Source: Fragilariopsis cylindrus CCMP1102
Lineage: Eukaryota; Bacillariophyta; Bacillariophyceae; Bacillariales; Bacillariaceae
Assembly (NCBI GenBank): GCA_900095095.1
Contig: FMBT01000302.1
Coordinates: 62,001-126,000, forward strand
Reading direction: 5' to 3'
DNA length: 64,000 nt
The position numbers were made by a program, and so were the translations under genes. Numbering within the stretch: position 1 is the stretch's first letter; each line of letters begins with the position of its first letter. The notes beneath the pieces were generated by a model. That model did no database searches. It was not told the DNA's origin and saw only the letters and a program-made list of their open reading frames with translations. This document shows, one piece after another, positions 1 through 11,340 of this stretch.

Positions 1-543
1 AACATCCGATTTTTTCATAGATCCACTTTGATCTACAATGACCACAAAATGAGAGGTACACATATGCGGTTCTTCATTTATGATTCGCTTGACATACTGA
101 TGGCGCTCTATCATTTCATTAGAAATTGGAGCGGCCATAATAGAGACAGATTCCTTGTAACAAGTAACTTCCATTCCACTTGTATGGTCGGTGACATATA
201 TAACATTTCCGAAGGTATATTTCCAGCGTGAAAGTCCTGTTCTTGGATCCGGATGACCAATTGTCTTTATCCCATGCTTTACAGCAGATTGCAAGCAAAT
301 CTTTGGAACTTCACGAAGTTCGCGGCGCGCTCGACCATGCTCGGACGATAACACTGTTATTTCTTCTGTCAATTGAGACGCAGGGGCCACCGAAGAAGCC
401 TGAGTGTTTTCGAATACGCTTTCCGAATTTTCAAAATATGTTTCAACTCGATGAACTGTTTCGAGATTCGCTGCAAATGTCACCCGTTGTCGTTCTGCTG
501 TACGTTGCTTCTTCCTACTCGAAGATATTGTGAGTGATTCCAT
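1..543 (-). CDS. von Willebrand factor A-domain protein (5' part; runs off left edge)
   Basis: The minus strand is open from an ATG at 543 to the window edge, giving 181 codons without a stop. The end of the visible part reads FVVIVDQSGSMKKSDV, which is the first strand and metal-ion-dependent adhesion site (DxSGS) of a VWA domain. In front of it lie about 165 residues: a basic, Ser-rich N-terminus followed by a compact region containing HPDPRTGLSRWKYTFGN. VWA domains bind a divalent cation and a protein partner; what this protein binds cannot be told. No signal peptide is visible, so it is probably intracellular. The rest of the domain and the C-terminus lie outside the window. The VWA call is firm; the full architecture is unknown. 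Confidence 0.8.
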   Translation of the reverse strand, partial: MESLTISSSRKKQRTAERQRVTFAANLETVHRVETYFENSESVFENTQASSVAPASQLTEEITVLSSEHGRARRELREVPKICLQSAVKHGIKTIGHPDPRTGLSRWKYTFGNVIYVTDHTSGMEVTCYKESVSIMAAPISNEMIERHQYVKRIINEEPHMCTSHFVVIVDQSGSMKKSDV

Positions 544-2035
544 CTTTCTTCTTTATTTTTATGAGGTATATTTTTAGTCAATCTTATCAACAAAGGCAGA
601 AGGCAGAAAGCAGAAACGCATCTGAGAAAGTTTTAGAGAAACGAGATATTTTATACGTTGAAGATTTACCGTGGAGTTTTTCCTTGTCCTTGATCTTGAT
701 TCCTTCAGTCAGTCCGAATGGACGACGAGTGGGATTGTGCGATCTGCACCATTGCTTCGTTGGTGGAAGCGAGGTAAATTTGTTAATACTTCAAGTACCA
801 TGTTGTAAATGTTTTCAGCAATAATCCCATCAGAAAATTCAACAAATGTGTACGTGTTTGGAGAGCGTTCAGTTTGTACACCTGAGGTCGTCTGTATACT
901 AGTACCTACGGTTCATACCTACTACTAGTACTTTCTATTCTTTGCGTGCTCTCAGCACTTTAGGGCTGATAATAATCCATCTTAGATATATTGTACTGTC
1001 TGCTACGAATTAATACTGTAGTCCACATTGAATTCCTTCGCTTCGGGGTCTAGCTTACCTAGGTACTACTATAGTAGCCACATCTATGATAGGTTCTGGT
1101 AGTGCGGATACTTTGATGAACTGCTATCTGCATGTTCACCCTAGCGTGTTTGTATTTGTGCCAAGAATGTGACGGTAATATGCCGGTTTCAAAACGTTGG
1201 CGGTAATGTGCCGTTTTTGTGCCTTGATTTATCAGTTTCGTTTCATTCGACTGAACCTATGGTTCATGTCATACCTACTACTAGTAGTACTACATCTTAG
1301 ATCATTTTATTAGAACTATATTCAAAATCACACTGAAAACCGTTTTATATGAACCTGAACGCTGAGGAATTTCTCATTGCGGCTATAGCAACAGTTTTGT
1401 CTGCTTGCAATTTCTCAGACGCATATGCAAAAATGCTGCACGAAATTAAATGGTGCAAAGTAAAGTGACTATAAGAAGGGTGTTCATGATTACTGTTATT
1501 ATCTTCAAGTTTAATGTCTGTTTGAATGGTTTTGTGTGATGAAAGAGGCCTTGCCTCTGCCTCGTTGATCTCTGTTCTCGGTGCTTCGATCTCAGCGATA
1601 ATGTACGGTAAAGGACAACGACGACAACAAGAGAGTATGGTAAGGATAGTAATAAGAATTCATTCGTCTCGTCGACTGCTGTTCAGAATCTATTTGAGAA
1701 GAAAAAGAATCTAACTAGTTTTATACATGAATTTAAAAGAAAGCGATTTAATAATTATAATAAAGTGTATGTGAATTTATTTTAAAAAATTTCGTAGGAC
1801 TTATTTGATTGTATTTGATGTTTTGTTTGTTTGCTCGGTTGTTCCCACGCCAAATTCAAAAAAAAATCTAGTGTATATACATTTTGGTATATACTGTATA
1901 TCATTAACTGAGTTCAGGTACTATGTAATTTTTGTCTTGTTATATTTTAATTTGTTTCTTACTTAGTGTACTTTTGAATATATGTATAATATATATATAT
2001 ATATATATATATATTGAATAAGATATAGTTTCTTA
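544..2035. other. gene-free stretch with an AT microsatellite
   Basis: I see no supported gene in these 1.5 kb. It holds the presumed promoter of the VWA gene and the 3' flank of transaldolase. A short motif containing 'ggttcat..cctactactagta' occurs twice (about 905-935 and 1257-1290). The stretch around 1170-1215 has two related copies of a 'cggtaat(a/g)tgccg' motif. An (AT)n run lies at about 1989-2014. The short open frame at 1526-1714 has no recognisable content. Confidence 0.5.
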
Positions 2036-3187
2036 TTAAGCCTTGGCAGCAATTTTTGCCTTGATGATTGTTTCCAACTCAACAATGGCAGCACTAAAAC
2101 CACGAATCCCTTCGGCTAATTTTTGGGTTGCCATAGCATTCATACAGTTCATCATCCTGAATGATTTTTCATCAACATCAATCTTATCAATATTCATATC
2201 GATTGATTTATTTGCATCTAATTTCTTTCCAATTACTTGTTTACTTGGTTTTTTCAATTCTTCAATTAATCCTGGTGCGATCGTTAGACGATCACATCCG
2301 ACTAATTCAATGATCTCATCAACGTTACGGAATGATGCACCCATAACAATTGTATTGTATCCATGTTTCTTGTAGTAATGATAAATTTCAGTTACACTAA
2401 TAACACCAGGATCAGAGGATGGTTCATATCCTTTAAAGTTAGGGTCATTCTTGATTTCTTCTGCCTTGTAGAAATCCATAATCCTACCAACAAATGGTGA
2501 GATAAGTGTTGCTCCAGCTTCTGCGCATGCAATAGCTTGTGCCAAACTAAAGATTAATGTTAAGTTACATGTAATCCCTTCCAGTTCTAATACCTTCGCA
2601 GCTTGAATACCTTCCCATGTTGCTGCAATCTTGATAAGGATACGTGACTTGTCAATACCTTTATCTTTGTACATACCAATTAATTTTCGCGCCTTTTCAA
2701 GAGTTGCTGCAGTATCAAATGATAATCTTGCATCAACTTCTGTTGATACATATCCGGGAATATATTTAATAATTTCTGCCCCAAAATTAACTGATACTTG
2801 ATCCTGTAAAAAGAAGAAGAGTGAAATAAATAATGGATACGAACCGAAAGAATTGAGTGAGAAATGTATTGATATCACAATAAGAAGAGACATAGCGAGA
2901 TAGCGAAACATCAATACACGCATCAATAAAATGAAAAAACTAAACTAAACATATAAAGACAGATACGATCCAGATAGTAAACGTACCATAGCTAATGTAA
3001 GATCACCAAGCGACGATTCAACAGCAGCATCAATTAATTTTGCATACTGTGGTTGTTGTGCTGCCTTGGTAATTAAGGAAGGGTTGGTAGTTGCATCTTG
3101 TGGTTTGATTTTTGCAATAGCATCAACATCTCCTGTATCACAAACAACAATAGTATGTTCGAGTAATTGATCGTATCGTGTGGTCAT
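2036..3187 (-). CDS. TAL: transaldolase (two exons)
   Basis: Transaldolase moves a dihydroxyacetone unit between sugar phosphates in the non-oxidative pentose phosphate pathway. Exon 1 is 3187-2987 and encodes [20 protein letters not shown], which closely matches the start of class I transaldolases. Exon 2 is 2803-2036. The intron (2804-2986, 183 bp) starts GTACGT, ends TTTACAG and is in phase 0, giving 322 residues, close to the usual 315-330. The Schiff-base lysine lies in [11 protein letters not shown] (about residue 125). [25 protein letters not shown] and MGASFRN are the other family signatures. There is no clear transit peptide, so it may be cytosolic. Without splicing, the second exon frame opens with a false hydrophobic N-terminus that is really intron. 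The call is very secure. Confidence 0.96.
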
Positions 3188-3650
3188 CTTAACGTAGTAT
3201 TTTATTCTTTATTGACGTAATTTGAATTTGAGTTGACTTTGGTTTTTTGCTTTTGATTTTGTGCTTTAGTAATATTGTGGCTGTTGGATGACTTTTGTTG
3301 TGTTGTGTTGTGTTGCTGCTGTACAGTACTAGGCGAGACTTCGTTTGTTGATATTGTACTGTATGATGGAAGGGATCGAATCCTAAAGCGAAGCATTAAC
3401 TTCACAAGTGAACAGAAGATTGATAAAAAGATCCAAGAATGCATCATTCTTCGGTCATGCTCTCTAAATTGTTTCACTCGTGATCACACAACATCGCCGA
3501 CATCTGTCGAAAACGGGCACTGAATGTACAGTGTGACGTCATTGATCGATCGTAAAAAAAGTACTAGTACTGCGTGCCAGTTTCGTGCAACCTTTTAAAG
3601 GCGAACATCTCCCACGACTAGTCTTGCGTTACGATTCAAAATAAAGAGTA
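3188..3650. promoter_or_regulatory. upstream region of transaldolase
   Basis: This 460-bp stretch lies between the transaldolase ATG and the CpG-poor island. It should carry that gene's promoter and leader. It has TGTTG pentamer repeats at 3297-3316 and a 'gtgacgtcattgatcgatcg' segment near 3530. I could not identify a defined factor site. The small open frames on both strands are low-complexity and not convincing. Confidence 0.35.
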
Positions 3651-4029
3651 GTCGTGACTCAATAAATGAAGTGAGTCATGCTTTTTTTCCTTTCCAGTAG
3701 TGCAGCATAGCATAGCCTACAGCAGTGCATTAATAATATTACTACAATATTAAATTTGACACAGTGTAAATGCACCTAATCAGTCATTTGATGTCAGAAA
3801 ATTTGCTACTGATGAAATGTCCTTAGAAGTCCATAAGCCTGCTGATAGCTTCCACTGTAGGCTCAAACACTGGACACAACGAAAAGCATCAAAACAAATG
3901 GCCCATCATTGTTGTTGGTTATGGAATGACCTACTGCAAACTCAAAATAATGGATATACACCAAAGGGATTTTGCTCATTATGCTGCCACTGCACTGGTG
4001 CTGATGCTAAAGTGGAATAGCCTGTTTGG

Positions 4030-4960
4030 GCCTTATTGCCGCACCCCAAACCTTCAAAAACCTCCTTGCAGACCTAAGCACTAATTGAACCAATGGTGCA
4101 TCAAGGACTTGATTAAATACATGTGCACTCAGCTTTTGGAGAATTTTGGAGTCTTGGGAGAGCAGTTAGTTTCAACCCATGACACCTCTATAAATATGTG
4201 TGTAGGTTTGACAAAAATGATGACACTTTAACGTTTTCAGGCTTTTTAGTAAATTAAAAACACTAAGACTTTTGTGCAAAGAAAAGTTCTTAATTAGTAA
4301 CTGTAACACTTTAATTTCTAGTCAAAGGACACACTTGTACTCATTTTGTTTTTATTTTAAATAAATAAATCATGTCCTGTGGTACTTGCTGCCTGTACCA
4401 CTCCACTTTCTGGATTTCTAACCCATCCTAGCATGTATAATAAAGTCCCAATCAGATGGTATAATCTGAGCTTAATATGCATAGGGTGGATACCTGGCTT
4501 TTGGGTGCTAGGTATGTGTTGTTCACACTGGAAGGTGGTAAAGGGTGTGATACAGCCTGAGACATGGGAAAATGGCCCATTTTGGCGGGTATGTGACCTA
4601 GTTCACACTCATAAAGATGAATTGTCCCAAAGTAAGCACATGGAGTTGACCATATACACCAAAGGGAATAAAAACTTAAAGAGGTATAAGGGGGAAACCT
4701 GTTTTGGGGCCTAAATGACCCTTCTTGGGGCTTAGCACACCCTGACACCTTCCTAACCTCCCTACAGCCCTAAGCAATAGTTGGACCTTGTACCCATAGG
4801 TATAATATTGAGCTCCATAAAATCTTTCAAGGTTATTAGGTCTGTATTGATGGTGCATCACGGCCTTGATTACACGCGTTGGCACTTAGAGAAATTTTGT
4901 GTTTTAATAGCGGTTGATTTTGACCCGTGACACCCCCAAATATATGTATGGTTACCCCAA
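4030..4960 (+). repeat. pair of diverged direct repeats
   Basis: Two segments (about 4030-4215 and 4715-4960) share the order of short blocks 'ggtgcatca.gg.cttgatta', then 'gagaattttg' or 'gagaaattttg', then 'acccatgacacc' or 'acccgtgacaccc', then 'atatatgtgtg' or 'atatatgtatgg'. The copies are about 730 bp apart and clearly diverged by substitutions and indels. They are part of the CpG-poor island. Confidence 0.6.
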
Positions 4961-5526
4961 GCAATGTTACAATCCACACTCTCTATTAATTAGGTTGATG
5001 ACTAGCTATTTTATTTGGGACTCAGCATACCTGGTATGCGTGCATTAGCATATCAAATATTTTTGTAACGTGTGCATTTGGGGCCATTTTATGTCTGTTC
5101 TATTGTTCCCCGCCCCACTACACCACCAATATGGCAAATGTTCCAAGAACTGTTGGTGTAGCTGAATGTTTAAACCATGGTCCATTTCCTTTTTTGATGT
5201 TGTTGTAGCCTATTTCTGAATAGGACCTTTGGGATTGGCCAAAATTCAATGTTTGTGTTCTGGAGCAAGAATAAGGTAAGTATAAGGGATCATGAGACCC
5301 TTGGTTCATCCCCTATGTGTATGATGAGATCAATGACTGGGTGGTATTTTGGTGCACCATGCTGGTTCTAGAACCTAAGTAGAAGTTATTCATTTTATTA
5401 TTCAAAGTTGTTTAATATTATTCCAACACCAATAACCAAACTCCACTGGAGAATTTGTGAGATAAAGATGATACCAATCAGAATTACTTTAGTCAAGTGA
5501 TGATGAACCACCAGGAATAGTAGCAG

Positions 5527-5985
5527 GCAAACACAATGTTCTAGTACATTATGTGAATGTTGTGTACTTGACTCATCTGGTGTTGTCCTCTGCAACCCTT
5601 TCAAATGAGATAGTTTGTGGTTCATTTTGATCAAAAATCTTGTTATTTGTGTGCCTACCCAATTAGCAGAAGGAATTTTATTCCAAAACCACACAAACAA
5701 ACAAGTTGTAGGAGGCAAACACAATGTTCTAGTTCACTATGTGAATGTTTGTGTACTTGACTCATCTGGTGTTGTCCTCTGCAACCCTTTCAAATGAGAT
5801 ATTTTATGGCTCATTTTGATCAAAAAGCTTGTTATTTGTGTGCCTACCACATTATTAGCAAAAAGATTTTTAGTCCAAAACCACATAAACAAACAAGTTG
5901 TAGTTCTAATACACTATGAGGATGCTAGTGCACCCAACCCATCTGTTGTTGTCCTTTCCAACACTTTCAAATGTGATATTTTGTT
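5527..5985 (+). repeat. ~190-bp tandem repeat, about 2.5 copies
   Basis: The segment 'gttgtcctctgcaacccttt' recurs at about 5581, 5769 and (diverged) 5947, giving a period near 188 bp. Each unit also carries 'gttatttgtgtgcctacc' and 'aaacaaacaagttgtag'. The third copy has lost about 15 bp. The same unit, in opposite orientation, forms the array at 40827-41565. Confidence 0.85.
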
Positions 5986-7464
5986 GTGTGTACACATACA
6001 TTTTATATCCCTAAAATGTGTGTTGTGTGTGAGCCTACATTGTGAGATACCAGTAGGCTTACAAGACTAAGAAATACAACAGTTCTCCATCCAATGGGTC
6101 AACTTGTAAACTTCATAGTTTAATTTCCCAAAAAAAAAATGAACTTTTAGGTGTATGGACTTGATGCTAAAGTTGTTATTATATAATACACTAGCAAATA
6201 CTAGTAAAATTTTGGGCATGATTTAGTTTTTATATAGAGAATTCATTCGGGGCTATTTTGTCCAAAAATATATTTTTGCGGCCCCCTCTATGCTTATTTT
6301 GGGGGGATTATTAATTATAGCCAGTTACACTTTTGGGACTTAAAAAATAGTTAATTAAAAACACTATTTCTCACGAAAACCCACAAATAATAGAAAAGTT
6401 AATTTGTGTTGCCTGTAATACACAATTTTTCATGTCATTTTATGTACAATCAGTCTGTTTTGCAATACTGCTAGTTGTAGGCCATTTGATTCTAATGGAA
6501 CATAACACAAGTATCATGCACAGGTGAAGTAGATCTGATAAAGAAGTCCACCAGAGTACCAAAGAACTTGGGACCTCACTTTTATCAATTATATTGGAAG
6601 AACTCTTGAACGGAGATGTACTGTGCCTCAATATAACTCTTTAGGTCCAATTTTTGAGGGAGTAACACTCCTTTAAGAAAAATACCCTAAAATCTTGCCC
6701 CAATATTGGGACCATAACAGCTAATGTTCATACATCACACTGCTTTTTTCTGTCCTTGGTTTGAACAAAACGAGAAATATCTAGAAATGTTACAGTCTCA
6801 TTTTCCTGACCAATTAGTCTAACAGGATTCTGGTCATATAAGGATTTTTGCAGGTATTTCTCCATAGGGTGCCTTTTATTCTAGGTAAGGATAACAATCT
6901 ATTCTATTGTTGCAGGCTAGTGATGAGACTACATTCATGATGTGTGCACTGGTTGTGGACTATAGATGAACTGGGCAACAATAACCCATGTCATCTTTTA
7001 CTTTGGGAATCCTGGAGGTGTGCTTCTACTTAGATGATGTGGTTAGAGACTGTTATTTGATGGTAACATGGATACTACTAACTAGTATGGTATGAAGGAA
7101 AAGACAGGTGATCTATTAGTGTTAGAAGTCTGATTTGTGTAGCTTCATTTTCTAGAGCATTTTCACCTTTTTTTTAGAGACCAAGTCAAGTCATTAAGTT
7201 ATATGATCCTTAGCCAAAGTCTGGCAGAAGTCACAACTATACTTCAGTATGTAGTAGAGAATTTTTCATTCTACAGTATTAGTGTATATAAAAATTGTTG
7301 CCATGAAAATAACTGGATCGCGTGTGCTATTAAATTGATAAGGAGTCGAGGGAGTCAAGTGTAGTAAACGACGTTCATTAACCACCCCCGCTTAAAAACT
7401 GCGCGCGGGGGAATTCTTATTGCACTGTAAAACTCTATGCGTGTAAAACTCATAACCACTGAAT

Positions 7465-8125
7465 TTACTGTCCGATAAGCTGGGAGTGGATAACTGCGCA
7501 AACTATGCAGTTATTGATACTGTCCGATAAGACAAGAGTTACGGTTCGTTATGTACTAGTACTACTGTACGTGTCAGTAGAAGGAATCGCACTGTCCGAT
7601 AAGGCAAGAGTGGAATACGCGATTAATTCGTCATAATTGCATTTAACTCGCGCTTTTATCACGATGGTGGGATTCACAGTAACATGATTTGGAGCATTAG
7701 TAGCTACTAGAAGCACGGGGAAAAATAGTGTCCGTTTGCATTCAATTCCCGCGCTACCACGAAACGACGGTGGGAGTGAACATTGCATTTCGAGCAGCGA
7801 TGGGAATCAACAGAATGACTTGAATACAACTCAAGCAACTTTTGCGATCTGAAACACATAGTAAATTGTACTTTTGTAATGGTCATGAGCGGAGTAGAAG
7901 TCATCTTCGATCCTCAATGCAGTTTATCAAGATCTTGCGTAGGGTCCGGTACTCTTTCTACAGACAGAAGATGAGTAAGATGCAAAGAAAATAAAGAAAA
8001 TTTGTAAAATCATGGTTTCATCAATTTTCGCATCTTAATTTTATACTCTCACAAAACTCAATCTGATACAAACTCAAACTCACATTCAAACTATCAACAT
8101 TCATTCTAAATACCACTATCCAATC
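7465..8125 (+). promoter_or_regulatory. upstream arm of the secreted-protein gene, with repeated TCCGATAA motif
   Basis: Three copies of 'ctgtccgataag' lie at about 7468, 7520 and 7590, each followed by a GAGT-like tail. The last 100 bp before the ATG contain 'atactctcacaaaact', 'gatacaaactcaaactcac' and 'attcaaactat'. All these blocks occur in the same order, inverted, before the HNH gene (11341-11845), where the motif appears as 'ctgtccgacaacgtgggag' and 'cgtccgataacgtgggag'. The two genes therefore share one ancestral promoter and leader, and the repeated motif is a candidate regulatory site. Function is inferred from conservation and position only. Confidence 0.6.
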
Positions 8126-8746
8126 ATGCAATTCTCCACCATCGCCCTTCTCCTTGCTGCCCTCATCGCTCCATCTGCTGCTGAGTATGTTTGCCACTCG
8201 GATGCATCCTTCAACTCTGATGTTGATACCATGCCTTCTGCTGCTGCTCAAAAATACCTTGGATCTGCTTTGGTTGATGCCTTTAACGAAGCCTATGCAG
8301 GTGTTGATGGTGTCACAATGGACTATGATGACATCGAAGGATTTGATACTGATCCCAGTGTCAGTGCCGCTGTACTTCTTCGTGGAGGTGCCAACCTCGA
8401 ACGTCGTTCTCGCAGTTCCCGTCGTCGCCGAAGCCGAAGCACCGGCGGGTATGGCTGCAACCTGTGCAAGAAGTATGATGATGATGCTACTGCAGCACTT
8501 TCTGGTATTGACTTTGGTGTTGCATTATTATCTTCAAAGGAACATGTCGCATGGGAGAAATTATTCTGTGCTAAGGGTAGTGCCAACTCTGAATTTACTT
8601 CCATGACTGATTGCAAGATTGATCTTAGTAACTGTCACGATGAGGATGATGTCAGTGGCATTCCCAATGTAAACGGCATTCCGTACAAAAGCGTTATTCC
8701 TTCTATCGTTGATTTACTTGCCATTGCAAGTGCTCAAGCCAATTAA
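8126..8746 (+). CDS. secreted Cys-containing protein of unknown function
   Basis: This is a complete single-exon frame of 206 residues. MQFSTIALLLAALIAPSAAE is a classical signal peptide with cleavage expected after AAE or SAA. The mature part has an acidic stretch (about residues 50-85), a strongly basic segment SRSSRRRRSRSTGG (about 97-110) that resembles a dibasic processing site, then YGCNLCKKYDDD and further Cys residues (DCKIDLSNC). This suggests a propeptide cut at the Arg cluster and a disulfide-bonded C-terminal part. I do not recognise the family. Two facts say the family is active at this locus: a decayed copy lies at 13130-13632, and its upstream region is shared with the HNH gene opposite. 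Secretion is well supported; the role is unknown. Confidence 0.75.
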   Translation: MQFSTIALLLAALIAPSAAEYVCHSDASFNSDVDTMPSAAAQKYLGSALVDAFNEAYAGVDGVTMDYDDIEGFDTDPSVSAAVLLRGGANLERRSRSSRRRRSRSTGGYGCNLCKKYDDDATAALSGIDFGVALLSSKEHVAWEKLFCAKGSANSEFTSMTDCKIDLSNCHDEDDVSGIPNVNGIPYKSVIPSIVDLLAIASAQAN

Positions 8747-8995
8747 AAGGATAAATATTGACGCACTTGATTGACCATCATTACCAGCACCACCATCACC
8801 ATCATCACCAAAATTACACATACATTTACCACAAGAATCAAGGCGTCCAAAGAGGTGATGGAAAGGAAAATAGTTTAAATATTCCTCTAATAAATATACA
8901 TATTAAAATTTATATTCCTAGCCTTTTATTTCTCTAATTTCGCTTCATGTCATATTTTATTTTCGTTTATCTTGTCGCCGAATCCACGATCGACT

Positions 8996-9283
8996 TCAAA
9001 TATTCAATTCAGTGGCTTTGAGTCTTTTACGTGCACGGGATTTACTAGCATAAACCCGCTTACGATTCACTTCAGGAACAGTACTTGGTGGTTTACGTCT
9101 TCCCATATTGGCATTTGGTAGTTTCTTGGCATATTGGTTGTTCATCATTAATTTCGAGTTCGTACTTGGTAGTTTACGTTTTCCATTAATGGCAGGACCG
9201 TCAAGCTTGGTCGTTCTGGGTTTCTTCTTCTTTACCTCCACGAGTTTGTTGGTGTTGTTGTTGTTGTTGTTGTTGTTGTTGCT

Positions 9284-9326
<43 letters not shown>

Positions 9327-9343
9327 GAGGAGGAGGAGAACAT
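8996..9343 (-). pseudogene. partial paralogue of the C-terminus of the HNH-like gene
   Basis: This minus-strand frame of 115 residues carries GPAINGKRKLPSTNSK and RRKPPSTVPEVNRKR, which match DPAINGKRKLPSTNSK and KRKPPSTDPEVNRQR in the C-terminal tail of the HNH-like gene at 9880-11340. The HNH core is absent. Its N-terminus is only a poly-Asp and poly-Asn tract from a trinucleotide microsatellite (about 9250-9325). It is therefore most likely a duplicated 3' fragment that stays open by chance, though a short basic protein cannot be excluded. Confidence 0.55.
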
Positions 9344-9360
9344 ATAATACGAAGTCGAAG

Positions 9361-9655
9361 AACATAGCTCTACGATATTGATGGTATGTCATGCATATAC
9401 GAGAACATTAAAAACCTTTCTACACAGTTTACAATTCGGTAGAAATTGTACTAAGTGTACACAACACAACACAACACAACACAACAGAACAGAACAGAAC
9501 ACAGCAAAATATAATACGATAGAAAAGAAGTCGAAAAATAGTAATACCAAAGATGGTAGTCTATGAATATATTAATGATATGTTTTGGAGTTATGATATA
9601 GCATTCATCAATAAATTGATAAACATAGCTCTACGATATTGATGGAATGGCATGT
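9361..9655 (+). repeat. direct-repeat pair plus ACAAC microsatellite
   Basis: The segment 'aacatagctctacgatattg' followed by 'atgg.atg.catg' occurs at 9361-9394 and again at 9622-9655, about 261 bp apart. Between them lies an (ACAAC)n run at about 9459-9505. The pair marks one more local duplication within the HNH locus. Confidence 0.7.
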
Positions 9656-9879
9656 GTAAATGAACTTGGGTTTGAGAGGAGATACTCGAGTAGAAAAGAT
9701 CAGAAAAGAAATGGAACTATACAAGAGAGACGAATATATAAATAGGTGAGGTAGGACACTGGATAACTACTAAAAGATTTATCTTAAATATGTAATTAAC
9801 TTTATGTATGATTTTGCCTATTCACCAGTTTTACGTAATTTCGCTCGTTGCCTTCTTAGGCGTTCCTTTTATTAGGCCC

Positions 9880-11340
9880 TTATTTCTGTAGTTGCAAATG
9901 CCAAGGAATTGGTAATCGTTGGGCTATTAGTCTGTTACGTTCATTTGTTCTATTACTTCTTTCACGTTGTCGATTTACTTCAGGATCAGTACTTGGTGGT
10001 TTACGTTTTCTCTGGGCATATTGGATTTGCCTATTAAATTTCGAGTTCGTACTTGGTAGTTTACGTTTTCCATTAATGGCAGGATCAGTACTCTTCTTCT
10101 TCACCTCCACGACTGATGGTGACATATCAACATCTACTACATTTACAACGTCGTTATCATCCTTCTCACGACTTCCATTTACTACAGGATCAGTACTTGG
10201 TGATTTCTTGGAGTTCTTGCGATATTGGTTGCCCATCATTGATTTCGACTTCGCTTTAGCGGCTTCGATTCTTGCGGTAGCAAAAACTTTTTCGTTCCTC
10301 ACTGCGTCTTGCAAAAAATCCGTCAACTCTTTTCCAGAGAGTTTTTCCGAGAGTTTTCTCTTCATACGCTTGATTCCATTCAACATCACATTTAAGGAAA
10401 ATTGCAATCCAATGTAGGATGGGAAGAAGTAACATAGCGCTGCATGTACCAGCAAGTGCAATCCTGGTTGTAACCGTACATAATTAAAGGGATCGTGAAC
10501 CGACCCCCGCATACATAAAGGAACAAGATGATGCCATTCTGCATAGATATCGATATCATCGCAACCCTCCTTGTAAGCTCGTAGTATAATCCTTGCCCAC
10601 TTTCGATCTTCTTGTGTGACTTTTTCGTCCAGTAGTACATCGGCCGCAAAGCGAAGCCAATTGACTACAAAGCGGTTGTCGATGGGTGACAGAGAAAAGT
10701 ACTTTTCAATGTAATTCTTCTCCCTGCAAAATTGAGTAGCATGTATTGTATTGTGACGAACAAAAAGATCAAGTTAAAATGAAGTGTTACATATAGTGTT
10801 GCATATATTGGTAATGATTCGAGATGTTGCCATTCAAGGTTCAACGTACCGTTCTGAAGTCACACATCCTTTTAGGGTATTTAAATCGATCCAATAATAA
10901 TTCCTATCTTTAACTCGTTGAACTGAATTGCTGATACTTCTTTGGCGAGATTTTTCAATTGTACGTGGAGTGAAGGCATCAGTAGTTTGTTCCTGTTCCA
11001 GATATGTTGTAATCGTATTCTTGCTAACTGAAGCATCAGCAACTTTGCTATTATGATTCGGCATAATATCAGTAGTAGTCATATCATCGGAATATAACAC
11101 GGGTTGTAGTATATCGGCAGTAACAGCTTCTACTTTTACCTTCAATTTCGTTTCCATCATAGCACTAATAATTACATGTTTAAGTTTCTGAAGGAATCGG
11201 TTTCGACTGGATTTCGCTTCCATCATAGCACCAATAATTACATGTTTAAGTTTCTGAAGGAATCGGTTTCGACTGGAGTTCGCGAACTTTTTCTTTCTTG
11301 GAATTCTTTGATCGATGGTTTTCATCGTAGAAACTTTCAT
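9880..11340 (-). CDS. HNH-nuclease-like protein (two exons)
   Basis: Exon 1 is 11340-10850 and exon 2 is 10723-9880. The intron (10724-10849, 126 bp) starts GTACGTT, ends TTTGCAG and joins in frame as SER-EKNYIEKYF, giving 444 residues. Exon 2 begins with a helical region, then EWHHLVPLCMRGSVHDPFNY followed by VRLQPGLHLLVHAAL. This follows the HNH pattern HHIVP..M.GS.D..N.V.L....H...H known from phage and algal nucleases: the His pair, the Asn and the two C-terminal His residues are all present. Exon 1 holds a 22-residue tandem duplication built on RNRFLQKLKHVII. The tail is basic with KLPSTNSK and KPPSTDPEV repeats, likely DNA-binding or nuclear. The start at 11340 was chosen because the shared leader ends just before it. 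Activity is unproven. Confidence 0.65.

Larger units (their letters stand above)
3650..7315. repeat. CpG-depleted repeat island 1
   Basis: This block of about 3.65 kb contains only about 17 CpG dinucleotides by eye, where its base composition would predict well over 100. The flanking DNA on both sides is CpG-normal. TG and CA are abundant, as expected from long-term deamination of methylated cytosine. No open frame here has convincing coding character. It contains diverged direct repeats (near 4030-4215 and 4700-4960) and a ~190-bp tandem repeat (5527-5985) that also occurs, inverted, in the second island at 40.7-44.9 kb. I read it as old methylated repeat DNA; the family is not recognised. 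Confidence 0.7.

Noticed and set aside
28-824. Plus-strand open frames at the left edge
   Set aside because: The minus strand of 1-543 encodes a VWA domain with DQSGSM. The plus-strand frames are its shadows, and the frame at 534-824 has no recognisable content.
3650-7315. Coding genes or a transposase within CpG-poor island 1
   Set aside because: No open frame exceeds about 115 codons and none shows a motif. I also found no reverse transcriptase, integrase or transposase signature in any frame supplied or translated.
9108-9392. Plus-strand Leu/Ser-rich and minus-strand Arg/Gln-rich frames around 9.2 kb
   Set aside because: These are other-frame readings of the trinucleotide repeat inside the HNH paralogue fragment.
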